The translations under genes were made by a program, and so were the position numbers. Positions 18,311-27,332 of a DNA stretch of 64,000 nt are shown here, in pieces (position 1 is the stretch's first letter; the number at the start of each line of letters is the position of its first letter). The stretch lies in NCBI GenBank assembly GCA_026391675.1, contig JAPLDQ010000042.1:1-64000 (forward strand), given 5' to 3'. A model generated the notes under the pieces. The model was not told the DNA's origin and ran no database searches. It was given only the letters and a program-made list of their open reading frames with translations. The DNA comes from Bacteroidota bacterium (GTDB taxonomy: Bacteria > Bacteroidota > Bacteroidia > Bacteroidales > JACABE01).

Positions 18311-18834
18311 TATTCAAGATATAAATCAATCAAGCCTTCGGGAGCCTGTAAACTGATTTGCTTGTTTTTACGGTCAACATTAATGATAATATCTTCAGCA
18401 ATGGGAATTAATATTTCCTTGCCATTGGCATGCAGTATTTGTAATATGGGCTGAGCCGGATGATCCATGATTTTTTCAATCTTGCCAATATTACCTTTTA
18501 TGCTGTCTATTACTTCAAACCCCAATACTTCATGGAAATAAAATTTATTTCCTTTAAGTTTAGGCAGGCGTTGCAATGGCAAATACAATTCTTTTTTTAT
18601 CAAAGTTAATGCAGCATCAGCCTTTACATCCTGAAAAACAATATATGCATGATTATTATTTAACCTTATTGATTCAATTAAAAAAGGAACCAGTTCTTTG
18701 CCTAAATCAATCAAAACTGAGTCTAAGTTTTCGTAATAATAAGGGTCGTCCACATCAAAATAACAGACCAATTCTCCTTTATAACCAAAGGGTTTTGTAA
18801 TAATTCCCAGATAAAAACAATCTTCTTTTTTCAT
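18310..18834 (-). CDS. rimM: Ribosome maturation factor RimM
   Basis: 174 residues, typical size. It helps assemble the head of the 30S subunit and binds S19. Visible: the N-terminal barrel beginning YLGIITKPFGYKGELVCYFD, and the PRC-barrel domain with HEVLGFEVID near 101-110 and a GKEILIPIAEDII strand near 138-150. It is coupled to trmN6. In many bacteria rimM lies with rpsP and trmD, which are not in this window. Confidence 0.92.
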   Translation of the reverse strand: MKKEDCFYLGIITKPFGYKGELVCYFDVDDPYYYENLDSVLIDLGKELVPFLIESIRLNNNHAYIVFQDVKADAALTLIKKELYLPLQRLPKLKGNKFYFHEVLGFEVIDSIKGNIGKIEKIMDHPAQPILQILHANGKEILIPIAEDIIINVDRKNKQISLQAPEGLIDLYLE

Positions 18835-18839
18835 GATTA

Positions 18840-18900
18840 GTTATTGGTTATTAGGTTAATAAGTTATTAAGTTATTGGGTTATTGGGTTTTCAGGTTATT
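18840..18900. repeat. Low-complexity GTTATT-rich run
   Basis: Degenerate repeats of GGTTATT/AAGTTATT between mnmA and rimM, related in composition to the (AAGTTATT)n run at 10238. No coding or hairpin signal was seen. Confidence 0.6.
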
Positions 18901-18936
18901 ATTCGGAATAGAGATAATTTCCTAATTCCTAATTGT

Positions 18937-20004
18937 TTAACTGATAATCACTCCGCTGCCTATGCAGATTTCTTCCTTTTCATCGTAAATTACGCCAAAC
19001 TGCCCGGCTGCTATGCCCTGTATTTTTTCCTGTGAACGTATTCGGTAAATATCGCCTATTTTCTCAAGGCTTCCTTTAGTAAATTCAGGAGTATGACGGA
19101 TTTTGAAATTAACATCCATCAATCCTGTGAAATCGCCCCATGGATTTTCGGTGATATATTCGAAAGCACCTAAATTAATGGTTTTTCCATATTGCGTTTC
19201 GGGATCATAACCGTTGGAAACGTAAATTATGTTCTGTTCTATGTCTTTTTGAACAACAAACCATGGCCCCCCGCTTAGTCGCAGGCCTCTGCGCTGGCCA
19301 ATTGTATGAAACCAGTAACCATTGTGTTTGCCGACAATTTTTCCGGTTTCCAGTTCAATTATTTTTCCTTCTTTTTCACCCAGATAACGGCGGATAAAGT
19401 CGTTGTAGTTTATTTTTCCCAGAAAACAAATGCCCTGACTGTCTTTTCTGTCGGCACTCGGGAGTTTTTCTTTGGCAGCAATTCTTCTGACTTCAGCTTT
19501 TTGCAGATTTCCAATCGGAAACATCAGTTTGGAAACCTGGAGATAATTGATTTGTCCCAGAAAATAAGTCTGGTCTTTTACCTTGTCTTTGGCTGTAGAA
19601 AGATAAATTTTACCCTCTCTTTCAGTAGTTGTGGCATAATGGCCGGTAGCTAATTTGTCAAAGTCCTTACCATATTTTTCTTCAAAGCTTCCGAATTTGA
19701 TGAGTTTATTGCACATCATATCCGGATTGGGTGTTAAACCGCGTTTTACAGATTGTATGGTGTAATCCACTACTTTTTCCCAATAATCCTGCTGCAGTGA
19801 AACAATTTCGAATTTGCAGCCATATTTACTGGCAATATAGGAGGTGATCTCAATATCTTCTTCCGACGGACAATCGATATAACCATGCTCGTCCTCCATA
19901 CCGATTTTTATGTAAAATATGGTAGGGTCGAAGCCTTGTTCTTTCAACTGATAAACACAAACTGAGCTGTCAACGCCACCCGAAACCAATGCTGCAATAT
20001 TCAT
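18937..20004 (-). CDS. mnmA: tRNA-specific 2-thiouridylase MnmA
   Basis: 355 residues. It adds sulfur to U34 of tRNA-Lys, -Glu and -Gln in the cytosol. The ATP-binding PP-loop VSGGVDSSV is at 7-15. The catalytic cysteines are Cys98 ([12 protein letters not shown]) and Cys193 (SQGICFLG). [12 protein letters not shown] lies in the C-terminal half. It has its own -7 box 25 bp upstream of the start. Confidence 0.96.
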   Translation of the reverse strand: MNIAALVSGGVDSSVCVYQLKEQGFDPTIFYIKIGMEDEHGYIDCPSEEDIEITSYIASKYGCKFEIVSLQQDYWEKVVDYTIQSVKRGLTPNPDMMCNKLIKFGSFEEKYGKDFDKLATGHYATTTEREGKIYLSTAKDKVKDQTYFLGQINYLQVSKLMFPIGNLQKAEVRRIAAKEKLPSADRKDSQGICFLGKINYNDFIRRYLGEKEGKIIELETGKIVGKHNGYWFHTIGQRRGLRLSGGPWFVVQKDIEQNIIYVSNGYDPETQYGKTINLGAFEYITENPWGDFTGLMDVNFKIRHTPEFTKGSLEKIGDIYRIRSQEKIQGIAAGQFGVIYDEKEEICIGSGVIIS

Positions 20005-20028
20005 TTAATATAAATCCAGAATTTTTTG

Positions 20029-20036
20029 CAAAGATA
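20029..20036 (-). promoter_or_regulatory. -7 box TATCTTTG, mnmA
   Basis: Exact TAnnTTTG match on the minus strand, 25 bp upstream of the mnmA start. Confidence 0.55.
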
Positions 20037-20080
20037 GTAAGGAAAAAGGATATTAAATAACAGAGATAATTTATTCTTTA

Positions 20081-20977
20081 TTAGTTTTTAGCAATAACAA
20101 TTTTTTGTATCCAGGTTTTGTATTTGCCTTGTAATTCAACGAAATAGATTCCTGCATTAAGGTTTAAATCAATTGAAAACCTGTTTTCATTATTATACAA
20201 ATCAATGTTTTTTAACTGTTTTCCGGTAATTTCTCTGATATTAATTTTATTAATTTCTAAATCAGGATTTAAAAAATCAATATTTAAAACAGATGTTGTA
20301 GGATTGGGATAAATAAAGATATCTTTTGTTGCCTTTTCAATCTTATCAATACCCATAATAATATTACAATTACTTAATGAAGTATCCGGACAAAATGTCT
20401 TTAAGCTTATATTATATTCAAAATATATGTGATTATCCCTGATTAAATCTCCAAGAAACCCGACACCCATTACCAAATCTTTCATTATCGGATGATTAAA
20501 ACGAAATCTTTTATAATAAGTACTGCCAAATAAAACAGAATCAATCGCTGTTACTATTATTTTTTCATTTGAATATAAAGTTGAGGTTGAATACCAGGCT
20601 TGGTTGCATGGTAAGGTATCTCCGATTTTAAGGTTAAAATCATACCATAAATGCTCAATACTATCTGTTGAAGGAATAATATATGCTTTTTTATTGGTAT
20701 CATTACGAAAAGCAAATCCATAGCTCAAATTACTTAATTGTAAATATGTTGAAGGTCCAACTTGGTAAACGCTTTGTACAAAAAGTTTAATATAATTTTT
20801 CCCATTTATCAATGTATCATTTCCAGTTTTAAATAATCCATAAGAATCTGAACCAGCTGAGTGACCTTGATATAATGTAATCCATATTGCTTTTTCTGCA
20901 ATAGCTTTTGTTTGCTGGCTTTTTGTGTTTAAATGAGCAAAAACAGACAAACCCAATATTAAAATAAATACTTTCAT
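20081..20977 (-). CDS. Secreted hypothetical protein with T9SS type A tail
   Basis: 298 residues from the ATG at 20977, where a normal signal peptide begins (MKVFILILGLSVFAHLN). An upstream in-frame ATG at 21082 would put 35 basic residues before it, so it is not preferred. The middle part (about 25-210) is an uncharacterised strand-rich domain. The last 75 residues are a type A sorting domain (IFIYPNPTTSVLNIDF, then LNAGIYFVELQGK). It should be exported to the surface or medium through the type IX system. Function unknown. Confidence 0.8.
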   Translation of the reverse strand: MKVFILILGLSVFAHLNTKSQQTKAIAEKAIWITLYQGHSAGSDSYGLFKTGNDTLINGKNYIKLFVQSVYQVGPSTYLQLSNLSYGFAFRNDTNKKAYIIPSTDSIEHLWYDFNLKIGDTLPCNQAWYSTSTLYSNEKIIVTAIDSVLFGSTYYKRFRFNHPIMKDLVMGVGFLGDLIRDNHIYFEYNISLKTFCPDTSLSNCNIIMGIDKIEKATKDIFIYPNPTTSVLNIDFLNPDLEINKINIREITGKQLKNIDLYNNENRFSIDLNLNAGIYFVELQGKYKTWIQKIVIAKN

Positions 20978-21091
20978 AAGTGCAATAATTTTAATAATAA
21001 TTTTCTTTATAGAAAGATGCTTTTTTAGAGCATTTTGTTGCATTCGTATGAAAATTTTAACATTTAAATTCAGTAAAAGCAAATTTATTAG

Positions 21092-22879
21092 CTACAATTG
21101 TATCAGCAATACTACTTTTTGTCCGTTGCGCAATACATCAACACTTATCAATTGTCCTTTTTGCAGTTGCTTGAGGCGTGACATGTATTCGTAAATATTT
21201 TTCAGCGGTTTACCGTCTATGGCTGTAATAATATCGCCTTTCAGCATACCACCCTTAAATGCAGGTCCGTCTTTTTTTACCATATCGGCACGTAAGCCTT
21301 TTTCGTCAGTTGACGAAAAATCGGGCATAATACCCAGTGTAACTTTTAGATCGCCACCATAGCTGCTGTTGCTTTTTGAACCGTATTCTTTAAAAACCAA
21401 TGCTTTAGGACGGTTTATTAATTCTGACAACAGGATATACGTAAAATCGAGTACCTGTTTTTCGCCATCATAATTAATACGGTCGGCCAGATCAAAAGGC
21501 GTATGGTAATCTTCGTGTGCGCCGGTAGTGAGGAAGAACACAGGAATGTTTTCACCGTAAAAAGATGCATGGTCAGAGGCACCATAGCCTTCGGGTGAAT
21601 ATTTTAAAGGAATGGTTGTTGTTTTCTTTAATTCATTCAATATAGCTTCACTTTCTGTTGAGGTTCCTGTTCCACTGATTACTACACTCGGCTCATCCGT
21701 TTTCAAACGGCCAATCATATCAAGATTTACCATAGCTTTTACCTGTTTTAAAGGCACAGGTAAATTCTTTACAAAATATTTTGAACCCAGTAATCCCAAT
21801 TCCTCACCACTAAAGGAAACGAAAATAACAGATCTTTTAAGTTTATCTTTTTCGGCATTTAATTTTTGTGCTAATTCGATAATACCGGCAACTCCTGAAG
21901 CGTTGTCATCAGCACCATGATGTACCGCAACGGTATCGGGCATTCTGGATCCGGAACCTGTTCCTCCCATGCCTAAATGGTCGTAATGCGCACCAACTAT
22001 GATATATTCATTTTTAAGGATTGGATCGCTGCCTTCTATCATAGCATATACATTCTGAGCTATTTCTTTATTAATTACCAAATCAGTTTTTACCAGTAAT
22101 TTTTCATTAATTAAAAAACTGTTTGGCTTTTTTGTTTTATTGATGCTTGTTTCCAGTTCTTCTATGGTTTCTTTTTTAGCATCTGCCATTAGTTGATTGG
22201 CTAATTTCCTGGTAATATTAATAACCGGAATATTAGCTGCAGAAGCGCCCTCGTTGTTTTTCAGAGGAATTAATTCATCTTCTTTATTGATTTCAACGGG
22301 TGTAACAAAAATAACACCTGCAGCTCCTTTATCAGCAGCCGTAAGTGCCTTACCTCTCTGATCGACAAATTCGTTAAACTTGCTGTCGTTATTTTTTAAT
22401 TCAGGGTGTCCACGTAATACCAATACCCATTTCCCGCTCACATCAATGCCTTTGTAATCATCCCACTTTAAACTGTCTTTATTTATTGATAAACCATAGC
22501 CAACAAATATGATTTTAGTACAGAGAAAGGCATTCTTAGAATAGGATAATGGAATAAAATCTTTACCTACTTCAGCATTTTGACCGTTGTAAAAATACTT
22601 GTTTTCTTTTCCCAATGAAACACCAGTAACTAAATCATAATTCTGAAAACCATTATCAGTCTTCACTTTTAAACCGGCTTTCTTAAATTCAGTTTGAATA
22701 AATTTAGCAGCTAAAACAGCTTCTTTAGTACCTGATTTACGGCCTTTAAGTGAATCAGATGCTAAATATCCGATAGTGGATTTAAGCTCTTTTGTGGTTA
22801 TTTCTGTATTGTATTGTGCAAATAGAGAAAATACCAGAAATAATTGGATAAGTGTTAATATTAATGTTCTGTTTTTCAT
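21092..22879 (-). CDS. M28 family zinc aminopeptidase with PA and PDZ domains
   Basis: 595 residues from the ATG at 22879, which starts the signal peptide (MKNRTLILTLIQLFLVFSLFAQ). The ATG at 22915 would add 12 residues before it. A protease-associated domain occupies roughly 100-250. The M28 catalytic part has all metal ligands: HYDHLG, HHGADDNASG, GEELGLLGS, VNLDMIGR and EDYHTPFD. A C-terminal PDZ domain follows (DGPAFKGGMLKGDIITAIDGKP). Likely a periplasmic or secreted aminopeptidase in peptide scavenging. The downstream T9SS protein gene is 114 bp away on the same strand. Confidence 0.9.
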   Translation of the reverse strand: MKNRTLILTLIQLFLVFSLFAQYNTEITTKELKSTIGYLASDSLKGRKSGTKEAVLAAKFIQTEFKKAGLKVKTDNGFQNYDLVTGVSLGKENKYFYNGQNAEVGKDFIPLSYSKNAFLCTKIIFVGYGLSINKDSLKWDDYKGIDVSGKWVLVLRGHPELKNNDSKFNEFVDQRGKALTAADKGAAGVIFVTPVEINKEDELIPLKNNEGASAANIPVINITRKLANQLMADAKKETIEELETSINKTKKPNSFLINEKLLVKTDLVINKEIAQNVYAMIEGSDPILKNEYIIVGAHYDHLGMGGTGSGSRMPDTVAVHHGADDNASGVAGIIELAQKLNAEKDKLKRSVIFVSFSGEELGLLGSKYFVKNLPVPLKQVKAMVNLDMIGRLKTDEPSVVISGTGTSTESEAILNELKKTTTIPLKYSPEGYGASDHASFYGENIPVFFLTTGAHEDYHTPFDLADRINYDGEKQVLDFTYILLSELINRPKALVFKEYGSKSNSSYGGDLKVTLGIMPDFSSTDEKGLRADMVKKDGPAFKGGMLKGDIITAIDGKPLKNIYEYMSRLKQLQKGQLISVDVLRNGQKVVLLIQL

Positions 22880-23021
22880 AAGTTGATTTATAAATTTATT
22901 ATATTCAAATGACAATAATTTAAATTATAAACATTGATGTGTTAGTGAGTAAGCTAACTCGAAGTACTTTAAGTACTTATTTTCAGTGATTATCAGTTAA
23001 ATCAGTTAAATCAGTGTGCCA

Positions 23022-23855
23022 TTAAACAATTCGTATGCCATTTTCTTCAATCATAATGTGTTTTTCGCGAAATAATTTACCAATAGCTTTTTTAAATACT
23101 TTCTTGCTTATTTGCAGTTCAGCATAGATTTCGTCCGGACTGCTGCTGTCATTTAGTTCGCAATATCCATTGTTTTGTTGCAACAAATGTAATATTTTTT
23201 CTTCAGCTGATAATACTTCTTTAAATCCCGGTTGCTGAAGGCTTACATCAATTTTACCATCCTCTCTAATAAGTTTTACCCATGCTTTTAGCTTCTGGCC
23301 TTCTTCAATATCGCAAAATATCTGATTTTTGTAAAGCATTCCCCAGTGTTGATTATTTACAATTACTTTATAACCAAGGTCTACAGCATTGCAAACCAGT
23401 ATTTCAACTTCATCATTTACCTGAAAAGTAATTTCATTATCACGTAAAAACTTGTTGATATGTTGTGTTCCAACAATTCTGTTTGTGATTTTATCCACAT
23501 AAAGCCTGACCAGATATGATTTTCCTACCTGCATCGTTTCATTTTGTTCACGAAAAGGTACCAATAAATCCTTAAGTAAGCCCCAATCCAGAAAAGCACC
23601 AAAGTTACTCTGTGATTTTACTGTTAAATAAGCGCATTCATCAATCAATGCATAAGGTGTCTGGGTAGTGGCAATTAGTTTATCTTCTGAATCGCGGTAT
23701 ATAAAAACCCTGATCATGTCGCCGATTTCAACACCTTCAGGTATATATTTTGTTGGTAATAAAATACTTGCAGTTTCATCACCTGTTAAAAGGTAAGCGC
23801 CTTGTTGAATTATTTTTTCGATTTCCAGTTCAGCGTATTTCCCAATTTCTATCAT
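23022..23855 (-). CDS. CvfB-like S1 RNA-binding protein
   Basis: 277 residues resembling the CvfB/YitL family: several S1-type barrels followed by a C-terminal winged helix (about 218-277). Visible: GAYLLTGDETASILLPTKYIPEG (20-42), SQSNFGAFLDWGLLKDLLVPF (about 81-101), GKIDVSLQQPG (about 200). It is an RNA-binding cytosolic protein; the family affects virulence-factor expression in Firmicutes, but no role is established in Bacteroidota. It has its own -7 box and is divergent from the MFS gene. Confidence 0.82.
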   Translation of the reverse strand: MIEIGKYAELEIEKIIQQGAYLLTGDETASILLPTKYIPEGVEIGDMIRVFIYRDSEDKLIATTQTPYALIDECAYLTVKSQSNFGAFLDWGLLKDLLVPFREQNETMQVGKSYLVRLYVDKITNRIVGTQHINKFLRDNEITFQVNDEVEILVCNAVDLGYKVIVNNQHWGMLYKNQIFCDIEEGQKLKAWVKLIREDGKIDVSLQQPGFKEVLSAEEKILHLLQQNNGYCELNDSSSPDEIYAELQISKKVFKKAIGKLFREKHIMIEENGIRIV

Positions 23856-23872
23856 ACTTTATTTATTTTCTG

Positions 23873-23880
23873 CAAAGTTA
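23873..23880 (-). promoter_or_regulatory. -7 box TAACTTTG, cvfB-like gene
   Basis: Exact TAnnTTTG match on the minus strand, 18 bp upstream of the start at 23855. Confidence 0.55.
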
Positions 23881-24040
23881 GTAAATATAGTTATTAAAGT
23901 TCATAAAGTTGTAAAGTTCATAAAGTTAAAAATTACTGCAGGCATTGCCAGCTGCTAAGTTTTGCAGAACCCTAATAGTTTAGTACTTTTGGATTCAGAT
24001 ATTTCTTAATTCTATTGTCCGGTTAAATTATATAAGATTT

Positions 24041-24129
24041 GGGCTAAAGCCCAGCATATGCAGCATATTTATTAGCCCCAGCCTTAAGGCTGGGGCTAAT
24101 AAATGAAACCAGCTGATGGACTTTAGTCC
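24041..24129 (+). repeat. Three-hairpin intergenic element, copy B
   Basis: GGGCT-AA-AGCCC (24041-24052), a perfect 16-bp stem with TTAA loop (24068-24103), then GGACT-TT-AGTCC (24118-24129). Same architecture, order and span (89 bp) as copy A at 15777-15865. It lies between divergent genes and 12 bp before the MFS -7 box. Confidence 0.88.
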
Positions 24130-24140
24130 AAATAGTTTAG

Positions 24141-24148
24141 TAATTTTG
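24141..24148 (+). promoter_or_regulatory. -7 box TAATTTTG, MFS gene
   Basis: Exact TAnnTTTG match 25 bp before the ATG at 24174. Confidence 0.6.
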
Positions 24149-24173
24149 CAAATCCATATTTTTTAATGCAATT

Positions 24174-25511
24174 ATGAATTTTATCAAGCTAACATTAACT
24201 GAATCAGAAAAAATAACATTGCGTTTACACGTGTGGTATTCAGTTATTGAGGGATTTATAGTCGGTATTTTAGCTTTGAATGAATTCGTTTTTATTAAAA
24301 GTTTAAAAGGCAATAATTATCAGTTGGGCTTGCTGTTTCAGTTTAGTGTAATCTTATATGTTTTTTTGATTTTCCTCAATGAAATATTAAAAAGAGTAAA
24401 AGATAAAAGGAAACTGCTTCGCTATACTGCTTTATTTACGCGTTTACCACTTATGCTGCTTTTCTTTTTCCCAAGAAGCAGCCAGGGTATTGCTGCTGAG
24501 CCATTTTTTCATATCTTATTCCTGCTTATTTTCTTTGTGTATTATGCCGGAATGCCTATTATTTATCCCAACATTAATTTGTTTTTAAAAAATGCATACA
24601 GAAATGAGCATTTCGGGAGATTATACGGATTTGCCACTTCACTGAACAAGATAGTTATGGTTGTTGTTACCCTGCTTTATGGAATTTTGCTGGATTATGA
24701 CAATTTTGCATTTAGATATATATTCCCTGCTGTCGCAATATTTGGTGTTATTTCAGTATACCTACTCTCATTGATAGAATTTAAAGAAGAAATTACTGCT
24801 TTAACGGCTAAAGACAGTTTTTTTACTTCCGTTAAATCATCATTCTCAAATATGCTGACGATTTTAAAAAACAATAAACCTTATTTGCATTTTGAAGCCG
24901 GTTTTATGATTTATGGGTTTTCGTTTATGATTTCTGTTACTGTAATTACCATATATTTTGACAAAGCACTTCATTTAAACTATTCCAGCGTAGCGTTTTA
25001 TAAAAATGTATATAATATTGCAGCTATCATAATGCTGCCTTTTTTCAGTAAATTAATTGACAGAATTGATCCAAGAAAATTTGCCATGATTACCTTCGCT
25101 TCCATCATGCTGTTTATTTTATCGTTGGCACTTACTGATTTTTTCCCACAACATGTTGAATTGTATGGAATTAAGTTGTATTATACCATGATTCCCTATC
25201 TGTTATTTCAAAGTGTGTTTGCTGCTACTATGTCGCTGTTGTGGAGTATTGGCTCTGCTTATTTTTGCCGAAGCAGTCAGGCCGGAGACTATCAATCCGT
25301 TCATTTGTCATTAACTGGATTAAGAGCTGTATTTGCTCCCACTTCGGGAGTAATTATCTATGAATTATTTGGATTTTTTACAACTTTTATGCTGGCTGTA
25401 TTTGCATTACTCATTGCTATTTTGCTGATGTTCTGGTCCTATCGCAGAGACAAGCTTGTTATACCTGAACGACTGAATATTCAGAACAGTTTTGGTGAAC
25501 AGGGTTCGTAG
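24174..25511 (+). CDS. MFS transporter
   Basis: 445 residues with about twelve predicted membrane helices in two halves. Helix 2 is followed by a basic loop ([21 protein letters not shown]), like the loop between helices 2 and 3 of major facilitator proteins. [18 protein letters not shown] near 140 and a second-half [15 protein letters not shown] loop support the fold. The substrate cannot be assigned. Its 3' end overlaps the opposite rnhB gene by 31 bp. Confidence 0.8.
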   Translation: MNFIKLTLTESEKITLRLHVWYSVIEGFIVGILALNEFVFIKSLKGNNYQLGLLFQFSVILYVFLIFLNEILKRVKDKRKLLRYTALFTRLPLMLLFFFPRSSQGIAAEPFFHILFLLIFFVYYAGMPIIYPNINLFLKNAYRNEHFGRLYGFATSLNKIVMVVVTLLYGILLDYDNFAFRYIFPAVAIFGVISVYLLSLIEFKEEITALTAKDSFFTSVKSSFSNMLTILKNNKPYLHFEAGFMIYGFSFMISVTVITIYFDKALHLNYSSVAFYKNVYNIAAIIMLPFFSKLIDRIDPRKFAMITFASIMLFILSLALTDFFPQHVELYGIKLYYTMIPYLLFQSVFAATMSLLWSIGSAYFCRSSQAGDYQSVHLSLTGLRAVFAPTSGVIIYELFGFFTTFMLAVFALLIAILLMFWSYRRDKLVIPERLNIQNSFGEQGS

Positions 25512-26071
25512 GTCATGCGGTGATAGGGTGTACAACCATGAACGATAATGGCCTGTTTATGTTCTTTAGTAGGATATCCTTTGTTTTTATTCCATCCGTA
25601 AACAGGAAATTCGTGATGTAATTTCTCCATAAAATCATCACGGTAAGTTTTAGCCAGTACTGAAGCAGCTGCAATTGACATATAAATTCCATCACCTTCA
25701 ACAAAGCACTGATGGGGGATATTTACAGTATTTTTAAATCGATTGCCATCAATTAAAAGCAGTTCAGGTTTTATAGAAAGTTGCATCACAGCCAGTTGCA
25801 TCGCTTTAAAAGAAGCATTGAGGATATTGATGCTGTCAATCTCATGATTATCAACACTTGCAACGGCATAAGCCAGGGCTTCTTTTTCGACGATTATCCG
25901 TAATGAATTGCGTTGTTTTAAGCTTAATTGTTTAGAATCGTTGAGGATTTCGTTGTTAAAATCTTTAGGTAATATAACCGCTGCAGCAAATACCGGACCG
26001 GCCAGACAGCCTCTGCCTGCTTCGTCGCAACCTGCTTCTGTTAAATTAAGCGTATGGTACTGTTTTAACAA
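25481..26071 (-). CDS. rnhB: Ribonuclease HII
   Basis: 196 residues. It cuts the RNA strand of RNA-DNA hybrids and removes single ribonucleotides from [18 protein letters not shown] at 13-27 carries the metal-binding Asp16 and Glu17 and the GRG substrate motif. LLIDGNR near 105 and [12 protein letters not shown] near 133-144 provide the other acidic ligands. Its C-terminal coding region overlaps the MFS gene tail-to-tail. Confidence 0.95.
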   Translation of the reverse strand: MLKQYHTLNLTEAGCDEAGRGCLAGPVFAAAVILPKDFNNEILNDSKQLSLKQRNSLRIIVEKEALAYAVASVDNHEIDSINILNASFKAMQLAVMQLSIKPELLLIDGNRFKNTVNIPHQCFVEGDGIYMSIAAASVLAKTYRDDFMEKLHHEFPVYGWNKNKGYPTKEHKQAIIVHGCTPYHRMTYEPCSPKLF

Positions 26072-26103
26072 TGATTATTTTTATAAAGTTGAATAAGTTA
26101 TAT

Positions 26104-26216
26104 TGTCATTCCGAGAAGTAGATGCTGTTTTTTCCTTGTCATGCTGAACGAAGTGAAACATCTCATAAATCTGTATTCTTATTTGATTGAGATTCCTCAT
26201 TTCGTTCGGAATGACA
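26104..26216. repeat. Imperfect inverted-repeat element (GTCATTCCGA / TCGGAATGAC ends)
   Basis: The 113-bp segment begins TGTCATTCCGA and ends TCGGAATGACA. Inner parts also pair (CTGAACGAAGTGAAACATCTC against GAGATTCCTCATTTCGTTC). It resembles the palindromic intergenic repeats common in Bacteroidota and related genomes. It carries no ORF and lies between purQ and rnhB. Confidence 0.75.
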
Positions 26217-26245
26217 AAACTAACATATGGATTAGTTTCTGCAAA

Positions 26246-26935
26246 CTAAATAAGATTTTCAAGAATAGAATCGAAAATCAATTTTCCATCAACATTTCCT
26301 AATACAGGATCTGCAGCTCTTTCAGGATGTGGCATCATGCCAAATACATTACGTCCTTCGTTGCAGATACCGGCAATATTCAGGGTAGAGCCGTTGGGAT
26401 TAGCCTCAGGAGTTATGTTTCCATCTGCATCACAATAACTGAAGGTAATCTGATTGTTTGCCTGTAAATGTTTTATGGTTTCATGGTCAGCATAATAACG
26501 CCCTTCACCATGTGCAATAGGGATTTTAAGGGCTTCACTCTTGATGAGGTTATTGGTAATGGCTGATTTGCTGTCGTGAGGGATGATATAGGTGTTTTTA
26601 CAGATAAATTGGTGATTTTTATTGGCAGTAAGTGTGCCGGGTAATAATTTTGCTTCAACCAAAATTTGAAATCCATTACAGATACCCAAAACATAGCCGC
26701 CTTTATTGGCAAACTCAATTACTTTTTCCATAATGGGTGAGAAACGCGCAATGGCCCCGCTTCTCAGGTAATCTCCGTAGGAGAAACCACCTGGTAAAAC
26801 AATGAAATCACAGCCCTGTAAATCGGTACTTTTATGCCAAAGCTCAACCACTTCAAGGTTCATGATTTTTCTTAAAACATAAATCATATCATGGTCGCAA
26901 TTGGAACCGGGGAAAATAACTACTCCAAATTTCAT
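26246..26935 (-). CDS. purQ: FGAM synthase glutaminase subunit PurQ
   Basis: 229 residues, a class I glutamine amidotransferase. It releases ammonia from glutamine for the conversion of FGAR to FGAM in purine synthesis. The nucleophile is Cys86 in GICNGFQIL, with the His/Glu pair in MMPHPERAADP. VIFPGSNCDHD at the N-terminus is typical. PurQ works with PurS (at 55210-55461) and a short PurL that is not in this window. Separate subunits exclude the single large PurL found in some relatives. Confidence 0.96.
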   Translation of the reverse strand: MKFGVVIFPGSNCDHDMIYVLRKIMNLEVVELWHKSTDLQGCDFIVLPGGFSYGDYLRSGAIARFSPIMEKVIEFANKGGYVLGICNGFQILVEAKLLPGTLTANKNHQFICKNTYIIPHDSKSAITNNLIKSEALKIPIAHGEGRYYADHETIKHLQANNQITFSYCDADGNITPEANPNGSTLNIAGICNEGRNVFGMMPHPERAADPVLGNVDGKLIFDSILENLI

Positions 26936-27332
26936 CTGTTTTTATTTTATTAAATTACTGAAATTGTTACTATTATAAAATTAAAATTAATAAATTCTTA
27001 TCTGATTTCGCCTTTGGAATGCACATGATATTTAATTTTTTTTACATCCTAAAAACTTAGACATTTCATCTTAAGTAATTTTAATTTTTGCAAAAGTAAT
27101 GTTTTTTAGAAAATTTTTCATGGAAAATTTTTAATTCAATTTTCTTTTGTAAACATCTAATTATTAATTACATCACATATTCTGACATATTTAATTATTA
27201 TAACACTCAAAAATTATGTTTTTTTCTTTACTAAACTCTTTATAGAAGATATATTAATATTTATTTACCTTTGTCAATAAGAATTAGCCTTATATGAAAG
27301 CTTATCTAAATTAATTGTAACAATTTCGCAGT
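26936..27332. other. 397-bp AT-rich divergent intergenic region
   Basis: Very AT-rich. No ORF, RNA gene or hairpin is convincing. The only signal noted is the -7 box TACCTTTG at 27266-27273 for the plus-strand gene. No matching box was found for purQ. Confidence 0.7.
27266..27273 (+). promoter_or_regulatory. -7 box TACCTTTG, membrane protein gene at 27333
   Basis: Exact TAnnTTTG match, 60 bp before the ATG at 27333. Confidence 0.5.

Larger units (their letters stand above)
23856..24173. other. 318-bp divergent intergenic region
   Basis: No gene is seen. It holds the -7 box of the cvfB-like gene, an AAAGTTCATAAAGTT-type low-complexity run (about 23890-23932), copy B of the three-hairpin element (24041-24129) and the -7 box of the MFS gene (24141-24148). 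Confidence 0.8.

Noticed and set aside
26104-26216. Insertion sequence
   Set aside because: No transposase ORF is present; only 113 bp of inverted-repeat sequence.
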